From positions 2,283 through 59,528 of the forward strand of contig SUTQ01000004.1 in NCBI GenBank assembly GCA_015062805.1: a stretch of DNA of 57,246 nt, in the 5' to 3' direction. Source of the DNA: Methanosphaera stadtmanae (lineage in GTDB: Archaea; Methanobacteriota; Methanobacteria; Methanobacteriales; Methanobacteriaceae). Below are positions 15,816-25,722 of this stretch, piece by piece. The notes beneath the pieces are model-generated. The model saw only the letters and a program-made list of their open reading frames with translations. It had not been told where the DNA came from and ran no database searches. How positions within the stretch are numbered: the stretch's first letter is position 1; the number at the start of each line of letters is the position of its first letter. The position numbers and the translations under genes were made by a program.

Positions 15816-16994
15816 TTATTCAGGTATATGAACTTTTAAAACATCTAATTGTGTACATAATGCTTTATTATTTGTAATACTACTTACACTAGGTACAGTT
15901 CTACCTTCATCACCCGATATTAATTCTTTAATATACAATCCACCCTCACATTTAATTTTCAAACGAAGTTTTTTACTGTTTATTCTTTCAACTTCGAGTT
16001 CTTTGATTTTTCTTGTTCTAATTTTGTCTGCTCTTCTATGTGAGACTCTTATTGGTGTTCTTTGATCAATGACATTTAATTTTTCTATTTTTTTCAAATC
16101 AACACTGGTTACACCATTTTCAAATTCGGCTATTGCAGAGTAGATTTTATAACTTTCCACAGAACTGTTCTTGATAGCGGCACGCCTATTATTATCCACA
16201 AATTTCAAGTCATTAATTTCTATTTTTCCATCGCTATGACTATTAACAACTCTTCGTAATAGTTTTAAATCTATTTTTCTTACAAATGGGTGTTTAACTT
16301 CAATTACAAAAGGCCTTCCTTCTCCAAGCATTAATACATCTATATCTTCTCTTCCGGAACCATGAAATTTAATGTTTTTTCCTTTTGCCATTGGTAATAA
16401 ATGTTCTCCTATTAATCCTTCAACAGTTTCTTTATATTGTTGTCCAGTTCCATCACAGGATTCACATCCTTTACCTTTACATTCTGTACAAGGCCATTTA
16501 GTTTGAGGTATACCTCTTACTAATTTACGATATTTACCCTCTATAAACAAGGGATTGGTATCGATAAACACGGTTAAATTTTTAATTTCAGGGTAAGGGG
16601 TGTGGGGGAATGCTTTTTTTCTTATTTTAATATTGATAATCACTTCAGGATTTTTATAGTCAATAGTTTTACCCATTTTTTCAACAATCATAGAAGATAA
16701 TTCTTTTCTTAATTGTTTTTTTAATCCGTTGTTGCCCTTATAATTTACATATTCATGTATCTTCTTCTCATTTATATTCAGCTCATCGTAATTTACTTGG
16801 CAAGCTATATGAAAAGTATCAAATTCTATACCGAACTTGTGTATCTTGTTATATATAACTTTGTAAATTTTATCCACGTGTAATAATAGATTATCACAAA
16901 GGCTACACTTTTCATTGGGTAAAGTTTTAGGGAATTTTCTACTAATTCTTGTTAAACATCTAGAACAAAGTTTGTAGTCATTAATTTCTGACAT
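15816..16994 (-). CDS. pus10: tRNA pseudouridine(54/55) synthase Pus10
   Basis: 392 residues. An N-terminal zinc module (CSRCLTRISRK, then CSLCDNLL, and later CTECKGKGCESCDG) is followed by a THUMP-like region and the pseudouridine synthase domain with FHGSGREDIDVLMLGEGRPF, in which the Asp after REDI is catalytic, and VIEVKHPFVRK. Archaeal Pus10 makes pseudouridine at tRNA positions 54 and 55, in place of bacterial TruB. It is probably co-transcribed with srp54 upstream, 68 bases away, though srp54 has its own terminator-like hairpin. Confidence 0.93.
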   Translation of the reverse strand: MSEINDYKLCSRCLTRISRKFPKTLPNEKCSLCDNLLLHVDKIYKVIYNKIHKFGIEFDTFHIACQVNYDELNINEKKIHEYVNYKGNNGLKKQLRKELSSMIVEKMGKTIDYKNPEVIINIKIRKKAFPHTPYPEIKNLTVFIDTNPLFIEGKYRKLVRGIPQTKWPCTECKGKGCESCDGTGQQYKETVEGLIGEHLLPMAKGKNIKFHGSGREDIDVLMLGEGRPFVIEVKHPFVRKIDLKLLRRVVNSHSDGKIEINDLKFVDNNRRAAIKNSSVESYKIYSAIAEFENGVTSVDLKKIEKLNVIDQRTPIRVSHRRADKIRTRKIKELEVERINSKKLRLKIKCEGGLYIKELISGDEGRTVPSVSSITNNKALCTQLDVLKVHIPE

Positions 16995-17039
16995 GATAAT
17001 TTCCTTTAAAAATTTGTTAATAATAAAAATAGTGCAAAA

Positions 17040-17068
17040 AATATATTAGATAAGAGTTTATCTTATCT
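17040..17068 (-). terminator. Stem-loop containing the srp54 stop codon
   Basis: AGATAAGA (17048-17055) and TCTTATCT (17061-17068) pair perfectly around a 5-base loop. The minus-strand TAA (complement of 17063-17065) lies inside the stem. On the minus strand a T-rich run with six consecutive T follows a few bases after the stem. Confidence 0.5.
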
Positions 17069-18397
17069 ATTCATCCGTCTCATGAGTTTACCCATAGGTC
17101 CGCCCATATTACGTTTGCCCATACCTTTTAGTGCTTTTTTGGTAACACTGTAATATTTAAGTAATTCTTTTACATCATCATTGGTTAATCCTGAACCTCT
17201 ACTAATACGGTTAATTCTTGATTTTTTGATGACTTCCGGATTTTCTAATTCATACTCGGTCATTGAGTTCATTAATATTTTGTATGTTGCAAGTTTTTCT
17301 TCTGTTACTTTTGATGCATTTGCAGGAAGTTGATTACCAAGACCTGGAATTAGTTTCATAATTTGTTGCATCGGTCCCATTTTATTCATCATGTTTAACT
17401 GGTTTTCCATGTCTTTTAATGTGAATTTTCCACTGATAATAGAATCAATCATTTCTTTGTCTGATTTTTCAGAGGTAACTTCTGCAGCTTTTTCAATTAA
17501 GGTTTCAAGGTCACCCATTCCAAGAAGTCTTGAAATAAATCTATTCGGATCAAATGCTTCGAAATCATCTACTCTTTCACCAGTACCAATGAATTTAATA
17601 GGTGCTCCTATTTCTGCAACTGCAGATAACGCACCCCCACCTTTTGCTGAACCATCTAATTTACTTACTATAATTGAACCAATGTCTGTGGTTTGTTTGA
17701 ATGACTCTGCTTGACTTTTTGCTTGTTGACCTATTGTTCCATCAATTACTAATATTACTTCATCAGGTTCAACTACAGTACTTAATTCTTTCATTTCATC
17801 AAGTAGGTACTGTTCTTCTTTATGACGACCAGCAGTATCTACTAAAATAATATCATATTTATTTTCGAATTTTTCAAGACCTTTTTTAGCTAAATCAATT
17901 GCATCAGGATTTTCTGGATCTCCATATACTGGAGTGTCTAAAGGTTCACATAATTGTTTTAATTGTTCGTATGCAGCAGGTCTCCACGTGTCTGTACATA
18001 CTATTGCACAAGAATGTCCTCGTTTTTTCAGTAATTTTACAAGTTTTGCTGTTGTGGTTGTTTTACCACTACCTTGTAAACCTAACATCATTATTTTGAA
18101 AGGTTTATGGGTAATTTTTAATTCTTCTGGTTCTTCACCAACGAGGTTTACTAATTCTTCGTAAACTATACGCATTACATGTTCTTTTGGACTTAAACCC
18201 TTTGGTAGTTCTTCTTCAAGAGCTCTTTTTTCAATCTTTTTTGTCAATGCAAAGACTACTTTAACGTTTACGTCTGACTGTATAAGTGCACGTTGAATAT
18301 CTTTAGTGACTTCTTTGAGTGTCTGTTTGTCTATTATGGACATTCCTGCTAGTTTTTTCATAGTTTGGGATAAACTATCACTTAATCCTTCTAACAT
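17063..18397 (-). CDS. srp54: Signal recognition particle protein SRP54 (Ffh)
   Basis: 444 residues, normal length. N-domain: [20 protein letters not shown] to about residue 85. G-domain: G1 [14 protein letters not shown] near residue 107, G3 DTAGRH near residue 190, G4 [14 protein letters not shown] near residue 245. M-domain from about residue 300, ending in a Met/Gly-rich tail ([20 protein letters not shown]). It binds signal peptides and 7S RNA and, with FtsY, targets nascent chains to the membrane. GGGAGG precedes the ATG. The gene is divergent from hpt. Confidence 0.97.
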   Translation of the reverse strand: MLEGLSDSLSQTMKKLAGMSIIDKQTLKEVTKDIQRALIQSDVNVKVVFALTKKIEKRALEEELPKGLSPKEHVMRIVYEELVNLVGEEPEELKITHKPFKIMMLGLQGSGKTTTTAKLVKLLKKRGHSCAIVCTDTWRPAAYEQLKQLCEPLDTPVYGDPENPDAIDLAKKGLEKFENKYDIILVDTAGRHKEEQYLLDEMKELSTVVEPDEVILVIDGTIGQQAKSQAESFKQTTDIGSIIVSKLDGSAKGGGALSAVAEIGAPIKFIGTGERVDDFEAFDPNRFISRLLGMGDLETLIEKAAEVTSEKSDKEMIDSIISGKFTLKDMENQLNMMNKMGPMQQIMKLIPGLGNQLPANASKVTEEKLATYKILMNSMTEYELENPEVIKKSRINRISRGSGLTNDDVKELLKYYSVTKKALKGMGKRNMGGPMGKLMRRMNR

Positions 18398-18535
18398 TTT
18401 TAACCTCCCTATCGTTTTATTGGTAAAAAGTCTATTATTATATAATCTATATCCAATAACATTAATAATTAAGTATTTTACTAAAATCGAAGTAATATAT
18501 TTATAAGTAAAGACACTATAAAGGAGTCCTTTGTT

Positions 18536-19099
18536 ATGTTAGAAGAGTTAAAAAAATCTTTAGTTGAATGTCCAGTTGTTAAAAAAGGAGAATATTTTTA
18601 TTTTGTACATCCTATTAGTGATGGAGTACCATTAGTTGAAAGTAAATTATTAAATAATATAATGGATTATATCATAGATAATTTTGATTTATCAAAAATT
18701 GATAAAATTGTAGGTGTAGAATCAATGGGTATTCCATTAGCAACGGCTTTATCATTGAAAACAGATATTCCTTTTGTGATAATTAGAAAAAGATCTTATG
18801 GATTAGAAGGGGAACGTAAAGTTCATCAACAAACAGGTTATGGAAAAAGTGAACTATTTATAAATAATATAAAAGAAGAAGATAATCTTCTATTAATAGA
18901 TGATGTTGTAAGTACTGGCGGTACTTTAACCAGTGTTATCAATGCTATTGATGAGATAGGTGCTAACCTTGAACATATTATCATTCCTATAGAAAAAGAT
19001 GATGGTAGAAAAATAGTTGAAGAAGCTACCAATAAAAAAATTAGTACATTAGTGAAAATTAAAATGGTTGATGGAAAAGTAACTATTGTTGAAGATTAG
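18536..19099 (+). CDS. hpt: Hypoxanthine/guanine (purine) phosphoribosyltransferase
   Basis: 187 residues. The PRPP-binding loop is [21 protein letters not shown] (acidic pair and TGGT), with the family opening [31 protein letters not shown] and [33 protein letters not shown]. This is the archaeal APRT-like Hpt group, which salvages hypoxanthine and guanine to IMP and GMP. AAAGGAGTCC precedes the ATG. The next gene (dph2) follows after 9 bases. Confidence 0.9.
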   Translation: MLEELKKSLVECPVVKKGEYFYFVHPISDGVPLVESKLLNNIMDYIIDNFDLSKIDKIVGVESMGIPLATALSLKTDIPFVIIRKRSYGLEGERKVHQQTGYGKSELFINNIKEEDNLLLIDDVVSTGGTLTSVINAIDEIGANLEHIIIPIEKDDGRKIVEEATNKKISTLVKIKMVDGKVTIVED

Positions 19100-19108
19100 G
19101 TTATTATT

Positions 19109-20122
19109 ATGTCTACACTGGATTATGACTATAAATTTGATGTTATAATAGATAAAATTAGGGAAATTAATGCACAAAATATTATTTTACAATTTCCGGA
19201 AGGATTAAAAATTGATGCTGTACATGTTTCAAATACTCTTCAAGAAAGTGTACCTAATGTAAATATTATCATTGATGCTGATCCATGTTTTGGGGCATGT
19301 GATTTGGCAGATGTAAAAGTAAACAAACACATTGATTTGGTCGTACACTTTGCTCATACTCCTCTTCCAATAAAAACTGACTGTCCTGTGCTGTTTATTG
19401 AGGCACATTCTACTGCTGATGTTGAAGCTCCAATATTGGATGCTTTAAGTAAATTACGTGCGGATGTAAAAACTGTTGGGCTCGTTACGACTACACAACA
19501 TATACATAAATTAGATGAAATGATTGATTTAATTGAAAGTAGTGGGTATAACGTAAAGCTTGACAATGGAAAAGGTACTTCCAAAGGACAAGTATTGGGT
19601 TGCAACTTCACTTCTATAAAAAACTTGGATGTTGATGTAATAATATATGTTGGTAGTGGAGATTTTCATGCATTAGGTGTAAAACTATTTACACAGAAAC
19701 CGGTCATACTGGCTGATCCATTTATTGGAAAGTCAAGGGATATTGAAGAATTTTATGATAGAATTATTAGGGTTCGTTTTGCAAGAATAACAAAAGCTAG
19801 CAGTGCAAAGTCTTTTGGAATTATAATGTCTTCTAAAAAAGGTCAACTAAGATTTGATTTGGCATTACATCTAAAAAAATTGATTAAGGAACATGGATTT
19901 GATGCACAGATATTAAATATGGATTATATATCCCCTGATTTATTGTTGCCTTATGATTTGGATGCATTTGTTATGACCGCATGTCCAAGGATTGCCATAG
20001 ATGACAGTGCCATGTATAAAAAACCAGTGCTTACTCCAGATGAATTGGAGATAGTATTGGGTCTAAGAGATTGGGAAGATTATCAAATGGATGAAATAGT
20101 CATACATGATGAGCAAATATGA
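19109..20122 (+). CDS. dph2: Diphthamide synthase subunit Dph2 (Dph1/Dph2 family)
   Basis: 337 residues. Three scattered cysteines provide the unusual [4Fe-4S] cluster: Cys near 59 (DADPCFGACDLADVK), near 167 (LGCNFTSI) and near 293 (FVMTACPRIAIDD). NIILQFPEGLKIDA opens the family fold. The enzyme uses a non-canonical radical-SAM reaction to transfer a 3-amino-3-carboxypropyl group to the target His of elongation factor 2, the first step of diphthamide synthesis. In archaea a single Dph2 homodimer does this. It is likely in one operon with hpt. Confidence 0.94.
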   Translation: MSTLDYDYKFDVIIDKIREINAQNIILQFPEGLKIDAVHVSNTLQESVPNVNIIIDADPCFGACDLADVKVNKHIDLVVHFAHTPLPIKTDCPVLFIEAHSTADVEAPILDALSKLRADVKTVGLVTTTQHIHKLDEMIDLIESSGYNVKLDNGKGTSKGQVLGCNFTSIKNLDVDVIIYVGSGDFHALGVKLFTQKPVILADPFIGKSRDIEEFYDRIIRVRFARITKASSAKSFGIIMSSKKGQLRFDLALHLKKLIKEHGFDAQILNMDYISPDLLLPYDLDAFVMTACPRIAIDDSAMYKKPVLTPDELEIVLGLRDWEDYQMDEIVIHDEQI

Positions 20123-20201
20123 AAAGATAGTTACATTTAATATTTATAAAGTAAATAAATTATATATTATATAATTCTGAAAATACTTTGGTTATGTAAT
20201 T

Positions 20202-20771
20202 ATGAATCATAAAGATAATGACTTGGTGCTACTTGGAGAAGTTTTATGTACTTATGAAGAGTATATTCCATCAGATTGGACTTATGTTGAGGATGGAAAT
20301 ATTAAAGCAAGTATTACTGGGAGAATTAAGATTGATAATGAAGAAAAAACTATTTCAATATCCTCTATTAATGCTCCAAGCTCTATTAAAATAGATGATT
20401 ATGTAATAGGTCATATTACTGAAGTAAAACAGAATAAAGCATTAGTAACAATTAAGATGATTAAAGATAATCCTCGTGAAATAGTAACAGGTTATAAAGG
20501 ATTTATTCATATATCAAAAGCTAATGAAAATTTTGTTTCTTCACTTCACGAATTATTTAAAATAGGAGATATAGTTGAGGCAAAAGTAGTGAATATATAT
20601 GGATTAGAATATATTGACTTGAGTACATCTGAAAAAGAAACGGGCGTAATTAAGGCAATGTGTGTTAATTGTCGTAAATTTATGAAAATGGATGATATGA
20701 CTCATAAATTAATCTGTGAATGTGGAAAAGTTGATTCACGAAACATATCAAGTAACTATGGAGGTTTTTAA
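20202..20771 (+). CDS. csl4: Exosome RNA-binding subunit Csl4
   Basis: 189 residues. An N-terminal beta-hairpin domain (LGEVLCTYEEYIPSDWTYVEDGNIKAS) leads to an S1 domain (about 65-145; IDDYVIGHITEVKQNKALVTI and YKGFIHISKA) and a C-terminal zinc ribbon (CVNCRKFM, then CECGK). Csl4 caps the archaeal exosome and recruits DnaG. It is 3 bases from rpo11, a common euryarchaeal arrangement. A TATA box (ATTATATATTATATAA, about 20158-20173) lies upstream. Confidence 0.93.
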   Translation: MNHKDNDLVLLGEVLCTYEEYIPSDWTYVEDGNIKASITGRIKIDNEEKTISISSINAPSSIKIDDYVIGHITEVKQNKALVTIKMIKDNPREIVTGYKGFIHISKANENFVSSLHELFKIGDIVEAKVVNIYGLEYIDLSTSEKETGVIKAMCVNCRKFMKMDDMTHKLICECGKVDSRNISSNYGGF

Positions 20772-20774
20772 ACA

Positions 20775-21041
20775 ATGAAATATTTAAGAAAAGATGAAGA
20801 ACATGTAGTATTAGAAATAACTGGGGAAAGCCACACAATTTGTAACATCTTAAGAAAAAGATTAATGTCACAAGATGAAGTTAGTGCAGCAGCATATGAT
20901 ATTACTCATCCTCTTATCGGACAACCTGAATTTGAAGTAGTAAGTTCAAATCCTAAAGAATCATTAATAACAGCTTCAGAAACAGTTAAATCAGAAGCAA
21001 ATGAATTTAAAGAAGCATTAGTTGAAGCATTCAACGAATAA
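20775..21041 (+). CDS. rpoL: RNA polymerase subunit Rpo11 (RpoL)
   Basis: 88 residues. EITGESHTICNILRKRLMSQDEVSAAAYDITHPLIGQPEFEV matches the RpoL/Rpb11 dimerisation domain, which pairs with Rpo3 in assembly of archaeal RNA polymerase. It immediately follows csl4. The TAA is embedded in a terminator stem. Confidence 0.96.
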   Translation: MKYLRKDEEHVVLEITGESHTICNILRKRLMSQDEVSAAAYDITHPLIGQPEFEVVSSNPKESLITASETVKSEANEFKEALVEAFNE

Positions 21042-21075
21042 AATGGATGTTTTATTCTATTCAAACTATTTTTTT
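21036..21075 (+). terminator. Terminator with the rpo11 stop codon in the stem
   Basis: GAATAAAA (21036-21043) pairs perfectly with TTTTATTC (21050-21057) around TGGATG; TAA is 21039-21041. A run of seven T follows at about 21069-21075. Confidence 0.55.
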
Positions 21076-21125
21076 AACACTTTTTTTCAAAAATTAAATA
21101 AATTATTACTAATAAACCTAATTCT

Positions 21126-21530
21126 ATGACAAAGTATAAAAATCCTGCATTAACAGTAGATACCCTAATTTTAGAAGACAATAAAATAATATTAATTAAA
21201 CGTCTTAACAATCCATTTAAAGACTATTGGGCAATACCTGGAGGTTTTGTTGAATATGGAGAAAAAGTCGAGGATGCAGCAGTTAGAGAAGCAAAAGAAG
21301 AGACAGGATTAGATATTGAACTGACTAAGTTAGTGGGAGTATATTCAGATCCCGATAGGGATCCAAGAGGACATACCGTTACTATCGCATTTTTATCTAA
21401 AATAATCGGTGGAACACTTAAAAGTGATTCAGATGCCAAAGATGCAAAATTTTTAGATATTAATGAGTTGAAAAATATGAAACTTGCCTTTGATCATAAA
21501 GAAATTTTGAAAGATTCGGGAATATTGTAA
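21126..21530 (+). CDS. NUDIX hydrolase
   Basis: 134 residues with a complete Nudix box, GGFVEYGEKVEDAAVREAKEETGLDIEL (G-x5-E-x7-REUxEExGU), at about residues 39-66. The opening NPALTVDTLILEDNKIILIKR and the later YSDPDRDPRGHTVTIAFL resemble archaeal ADP-ribose pyrophosphatases. It hydrolyses a nucleoside diphosphate linked to another moiety; ADP-ribose is the likely but unproven substrate. No Shine-Dalgarno precedes the ATG, so the mRNA may be leaderless. Confidence 0.88.
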   Translation: MTKYKNPALTVDTLILEDNKIILIKRLNNPFKDYWAIPGGFVEYGEKVEDAAVREAKEETGLDIELTKLVGVYSDPDRDPRGHTVTIAFLSKIIGGTLKSDSDAKDAKFLDINELKNMKLAFDHKEILKDSGIL

Positions 21531-21610
21531 TTAACTTTATTTGATATTATTAACAAATAAGTATATAATATATAATAATAAAACAAATTTTTAGGAGATA
21601 ACGATTATAA

Positions 21611-21928
21611 ATGGAATTTTGTCCGGAGTGTGGAAAAGTATTATTTCCAAAAGATGGTAAATTCTCATGTGATGCATGTGGATATGAGAAAGCAGTAACT
21701 GAAGAATCTAAAAAACAATATGAAGTATCAGAAAAACTTGATAAAGAAGATACAATAATTGTTACAGATGGTAATGTTAAAACTTTACCAACAATAAAAG
21801 TAATATGTCCAAAATGTGCTAATAAATTAGCATTTTGGTGGTTACAACAAACAAGAAGTGCTGATGAATCTGAAACTCGTTTCTTTAGATGTACTGAATG
21901 TGATTATACATGGCGTGAATACGATTAA
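21611..21928 (+). CDS. tfs: Transcription elongation factor TFS
   Basis: 105 residues with two zinc ribbons. The N-terminal one has [21 protein letters not shown]; the C-terminal one, [21 protein letters not shown] then [16 protein letters not shown], carries the conserved RSADE acidic pair that enters the polymerase funnel to trigger transcript cleavage. It is homologous to TFIIS and Rpb9. AGGAGATAACG provides a strong ribosome-binding site. The stop lies in a terminator stem. Confidence 0.96.
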   Translation: MEFCPECGKVLFPKDGKFSCDACGYEKAVTEESKKQYEVSEKLDKEDTIIVTDGNVKTLPTIKVICPKCANKLAFWWLQQTRSADESETRFFRCTECDYTWREYD

Positions 21929-21952
21929 TTTCTAATCGTATGAACATTTTTT
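21919..21952 (+). terminator. Terminator with the tfs stop codon in the stem
   Basis: ATACGATTA (21919-21927) pairs perfectly with TAATCGTAT (21933-21941) around ATTTC; TAA is 21926-21928. Six T residues follow five bases after the stem. Confidence 0.6.
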
Positions 21953-22063
21953 ATTAATCTATTTTTGAAATTATTTTAGAATAGTAAATTATTTATTATT
22001 TGAAAATAAAAATAATATCATTAGTAAATATTTGTTTTGAAAATTTCGGTTAAGTGACTTGTC

Positions 22064-22918
22064 ATGGCAGAAAAAAATAAAAAATCTAATACTTTTGATG
22101 AAAAAGAAGTAGATCCTTTTGATGAATTAAACGTGTTTGATGAAGATTTTACAAGCATAGAAACCGAAAAAGACTTTTTTGATGAAATTGAACAATCTGA
22201 TTTAGAAACTGTTCCTGAATATGATAGTACTAGTGGTAAAATTATAGAAGGTTCAGATCCTGTTTCTCAAGCAAATTCTAATTTAAATAGGCTTGGCAAT
22301 GATAAAAATTCATTGATGGAAACTATTGATGAAGTTGATGTTAATAACGTTAAAAATTCTGTTGAAAGTAATGATACTAAAAAAACAAATAAAAACGGGA
22401 AAAAATTAGATTTTGTATCTAAATTGAAATTATCTAAATCAAAAACTTCAAAAAAATCAAAACCTGCAAAACCTACAATTAAAAAGCCAGCTTACAAATC
22501 AAAAGTTCAAAAGACAATTGATGAAGATACTAAAATTATTGATAATGTAAAAGTGGATAGTGATGGTGTACCATTGCTCAATCAATTTGACACAGAAAAA
22601 ATCAAAGAGTCTACTTTCTTCCCTAAAATTAAAATTAGCAAAATTTCTATCTCTAGAATTATCATGATTGTTTTAGGTCTTATTGTATCTATAATTGGAA
22701 TCATACAAGCAATGAATGATGTTGTTAAGGTTTCAGATCATGTTATGTATGGTGAACATGGATCATTTGCATATGGTTTAATATTTTTAGGTATAATTAT
22801 AATCATTTTAGCTTTCTACAAGGAACTTATGAAAATGGTAGGTTTAAATAATTTATCTAATGTAATGGATGAAGTAGAAGATTCTGTTTCTGATAAAAAG
22901 CATAAAAAGAATAAATGA
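22064..22918 (+). CDS. Hypothetical protein with acidic/basic cytosolic region and two membrane helices
   Basis: 284 residues. Residues 1-110 are acidic and low-complexity (DPFDELNVFDEDF); 110-150 are strongly basic (SKLKLSKSKTSKKSKPAKP). Two hydrophobic helices follow, IIMIVLGLIVSIIGIIQAM (about 210-228) and FAYGLIFLGIIIIILAF (about 243-260), with a short charged tail. It is not recognised as a named family. The position between tfs and pcn suggests it was inserted into the usual tfs-pcn neighbourhood. It has its own AT-rich upstream region. Confidence 0.68.
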   Translation: MAEKNKKSNTFDEKEVDPFDELNVFDEDFTSIETEKDFFDEIEQSDLETVPEYDSTSGKIIEGSDPVSQANSNLNRLGNDKNSLMETIDEVDVNNVKNSVESNDTKKTNKNGKKLDFVSKLKLSKSKTSKKSKPAKPTIKKPAYKSKVQKTIDEDTKIIDNVKVDSDGVPLLNQFDTEKIKESTFFPKIKISKISISRIIMIVLGLIVSIIGIIQAMNDVVKVSDHVMYGEHGSFAYGLIFLGIIIIILAFYKELMKMVGLNNLSNVMDEVEDSVSDKKHKKNK

Positions 22919-23102
22919 TTATTGTTTAATAGTTATATTATTTAAATTAAAAGAATGACCCTCAATTAAAATCTGATTTTATATTCAAACAGTTGTTTAG
23001 AACTTTTTTTATGATAAACTTTGAAGTTGAAAAAATTTATTACTTACCTTTACTAAAACATTAACTATAATAAAAATTCATTTTTAAGGAGAGTATGGCA
23101 TA

Positions 23103-23834
23103 GTGTTCAAACTAGTATTAAGTGACCCAAGCATATTTAAAACAAGTTTTGATGCAATATCATCAATCGTTGACGAAGTACAAATTGAAGTAGATTCAGA
23201 TGGACTAAGATTGAATGCAATAGATAGAAGCCACATTACATATGTACATTTAGAATTAAAAGAAAGTTTATTCGATATTTATGAATGTGATAAACCAATC
23301 AAATTAAATTTAGATACTGAAGAATTAATGAAAGTACTCAAAAGATCTAAATCTGATGATGTAATGGAATTAACAGTTGATGCAGGAAGTCTTATAATAA
23401 CATTTGAAGGTGCAATTAAGAAAACATTCAAAGTAAAACTCATAGATTTAGAATATGATACACCAGCACAACCGCAAATAGAATATCCAGTAAACCTTTC
23501 AATACCTATTTCAACCTTAAAAGAAGCAATTCAGGATATTGAAATAGTTGCAGATAGGGTATCATTTAATGTTGATGAAGATAATCTTACATTAGAAGCA
23601 GTAGGTGATTTTGCTGATGCGAAAGTAGAATATTTACATGGTGAAAAAATATCTGAAACCGCAAAAGCAATATATGCAATTGAGAATATTAAAGAAATGT
23701 TAAAAGCAGAAAAATTTGCTGACAAAACCTATGTACAGTTAGGGGATGACATGCCATTAACTTTAGTTTTAGAATTATTAAATGATGAAGGAGAACTATC
23801 ATTTTTATTAGCTCCTAGAATAGAAGAAGAATAA
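23103..23834 (+). CDS. pcn: DNA polymerase sliding clamp PCNA
   Basis: 243 residues from a GTG preceded by [32 protein letters not shown] and the central-loop region with [18 protein letters not shown] match archaeal PCNA, and it ends in LLAPRIEEE, the usual C-terminal strand. It forms the trimeric ring that tethers polymerases, ligase, FEN1 and, in archaea that have it, EndoQ. The neighbouring GINS gene is a conserved pairing. Confidence 0.97.
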   Translation: MFKLVLSDPSIFKTSFDAISSIVDEVQIEVDSDGLRLNAIDRSHITYVHLELKESLFDIYECDKPIKLNLDTEELMKVLKRSKSDDVMELTVDAGSLIITFEGAIKKTFKVKLIDLEYDTPAQPQIEYPVNLSIPISTLKEAIQDIEIVADRVSFNVDEDNLTLEAVGDFADAKVEYLHGEKISETAKAIYAIENIKEMLKAEKFADKTYVQLGDDMPLTLVLELLNDEGELSFLLAPRIEEE

Positions 23835-23857
23835 TACTCTCTCTATTATTTTTTTTA
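23830..23857 (+). terminator. Terminator with the pcn stop codon in the stem
   Basis: AATAATA (23830-23836) pairs with TATTATT (23844-23850) around CTCTCTC, directly followed by T residues. TAA is 23832-23834. It may attenuate rather than block transcription into the GINS gene. Confidence 0.55.
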
Positions 23858-23886
23858 AATATTGATTTAACTTAGGGGAAATATAA

Positions 23887-24876
23887 TTGGATACTTTTTT
23901 TCAAAAATTAAGGGATATTCAGAAGAAGGAAAGGACTACAGGTACTTTATCTGAAATTGATGATTCTTTCTATAGTGATGCTTCTAATTATCTTCAAGAA
24001 TTGTTAAAAAAGGTAAATAATAATCCTCTATCATTAGAAGCATACCAATTGCGTGATGCTCAAAGAATCACAACGGAAATATGTGAAAGACGTGAGTTTA
24101 AGATAGTTAGTACAGCTGCAACCAACATTCAAAAATCTCATGATATTTTTAAGGGACATAAAAATGACTCTGAATTATATGATGTAATACCTTACAATAC
24201 TACTCCTGAAGAGGAGGAGTTTTATAGAAAACTCGTAGATATGATGATTGATCATCGAGAACATTTAATGGAAAAAATCATCATAAATAATAAGTCCAAT
24301 GAAACTAAAATAGGTTTTAAACCTCATAAAAAGGAAATCAAGGAAGAAAAAACAGAACATGTTGATGTTTCACCTGCTGATGAAAAAACTTCTGAAATTG
24401 AGAATAAAGAAGAGCTAACTAAATCTAAAGAATCATCAAAACCTAAACCTCCAATTCTTGATGAAAGTCAAATTGCGATGATGTTTGGTCAAGCACCCGA
24501 TGATACATTGCTGGATGAAAATAATAATCCAGTTAAACCAGTAAAAAGAGATATAACAACACCATTTAAAGGTCCTAAACCTCCTAAAGAGGATTCGGTA
24601 ACCTTACAGAACATACCTGAAAAAGAGTCTGAAACTAAAGTTGAAACTGAGTTAGAATTTAAGGAAGAAATTGTTGATACAAATATTGAAACAGAAACTG
24701 AAGAACTTGAGTTGAATGATGTTGAATTAGTTGAGTTCAAGCAGGAAATTAGCACGGACATTCTTGATGAGAATGAAAAAACTTATGGTCCCTTTTTTGA
24801 AGATGATATTGTTTTACTTCCTAAATCTATTGTTAAAATATTAAGTAAAAATGATGTAATTGAAATCATAGAATAA
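23887..24876 (+). CDS. GINS complex subunit (Gins51/Gins15 type)
   Basis: 329 residues from a TTG with TAGGGGAAA upstream. The N-terminal helical A-domain (MDTFFQKLRDIQKKERTTGTL, then YLQELLKKV, and ITTEICERREFKIVSTAATN) is typical of archaeal Gins15. A long acidic, Pro/Glu-rich linker spans about 145-280. The C-terminal B-domain reads PFFEDDIVLLPKSIVKILSKNDVIEII. GINS joins MCM and GAN/RecJ-like protein in the replicative helicase. The linker is longer than usual, giving about 330 residues against roughly 190-250 in many relatives. Confidence 0.88.
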   Translation: MDTFFQKLRDIQKKERTTGTLSEIDDSFYSDASNYLQELLKKVNNNPLSLEAYQLRDAQRITTEICERREFKIVSTAATNIQKSHDIFKGHKNDSELYDVIPYNTTPEEEEFYRKLVDMMIDHREHLMEKIIINNKSNETKIGFKPHKKEIKEEKTEHVDVSPADEKTSEIENKEELTKSKESSKPKPPILDESQIAMMFGQAPDDTLLDENNNPVKPVKRDITTPFKGPKPPKEDSVTLQNIPEKESETKVETELEFKEEIVDTNIETETEELELNDVELVEFKQEISTDILDENEKTYGPFFEDDIVLLPKSIVKILSKNDVIEIIE

Positions 24877-25195
24877 TATTTTATCATTTCTTTTTTTTAA
24901 AATACTAAATTATAAATATAGATGATTAATATATTATAATATAGATAAATTATTGATTGTTCTTTCTTTAACGAACAATTAGGATTAACTAGTTATACAC
25001 AAGCTAAGTCATAGAATCAGTTATGTGGCTTATATAAAGCTTAAAGTGTAAATAATACAATTATTTGTATTAATATTTTTAAAGAATAAATTTTTAAGGA
25101 AATAATTTATTCAAATATTTTATCGAATTTTAAAGTATTTTACTTTAAGAATAATTAAATTTATAATTTAATTTCATAAATAACGAGGTGAAAAG
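24877..25195. promoter_or_regulatory. Leader/promoter region of the L44e-S27e-aIF2-alpha operon
   Basis: 319 bases. ATTGTTC (24956-24962) and GAACAAT (24973-24979) form a perfect 7-bp inverted repeat; farther down AAAGTA and TACTTT (25132-25146) and AATTAAAT and ATTTAATT (about 25153-25172) form short stems. TATATAAAG (25031-25039) is a candidate TATA box. ACGAGGTGAAAAG supplies the L44e ribosome-binding site. No open reading frame. Confidence 0.42.
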
Positions 25196-25477
25196 ATGAA
25201 AATACCACGAGAAAGAAGGACTTACTGTCCAAAATGTAAAAAACATACAGTACATGAAGTACACACATCCAAAAGAAGAAAAGCAAGCGAATTAAAATGG
25301 GGTCAACGTCAGTTCAGACGTGTAACTGCTGGTTACAGAGGTTACCCAAGGCCATTACCATCCGGAAGTAAACCTGTTAAAAAATTAGACTTAAGATACA
25401 AATGTAAAGAATGTGGAAAAGCACACATCAAAGGTTCAGGTTTCCGTGCAGGAAAAGTTGAATTCGTATCAAACTAA
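25196..25477 (+). CDS. rpl44e: 50S ribosomal protein L44e (eL42)
   Basis: 93 residues. [23 protein letters not shown] and [24 protein letters not shown] carry the two CxxC pairs of the zinc-binding ribosomal protein eL42, which contacts the E site. The strong ribosome-binding site is GAGGTG. It heads a four-gene translation cluster. Confidence 0.97.
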   Translation: MKIPRERRTYCPKCKKHTVHEVHTSKRRKASELKWGQRQFRRVTAGYRGYPRPLPSGSKPVKKLDLRYKCKECGKAHIKGSGFRAGKVEFVSN

Positions 25478-25506
25478 TCTTATAATTATTAACGGAGGTT
25501 CTTTCA

Positions 25507-25686
25507 ATGGCTAAACAACAAAGTAATTTTTTAAAAGTCAAATGTGGTGACTGTGAAAACCATCAAGTAATATTTGATCACGCTGCATCAACAGTAAAAT
25601 GTGTCATCTGTGGTAAAACATTAGTTGAACCAAAAGGTGGACGTTCTAAAATTTGTGCACAAATTGTAGAAGTTTTAAACTACTAG
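25507..25686 (+). CDS. rps27e: 30S ribosomal protein S27e
   Basis: 59 residues, read directly from 25507 (ATG) to TAG at 25686. The product, starting [20 protein letters not shown], carries a CGDC ... CVICGK zinc ribbon and ends [14 protein letters not shown], matching archaeal eS27 over its full length. ACGGAGG lies upstream. It is wedged between L44e and aIF2-alpha, the usual order. Confidence 0.96.
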   Translation: MAKQQSNFLKVKCGDCENHQVIFDHAASTVKCVICGKTLVEPKGGRSKICAQIVEVLNY

Positions 25687-25722
25687 ATTTAACTCAACAA
25701 GATTACTATTCCAGGTGATTAT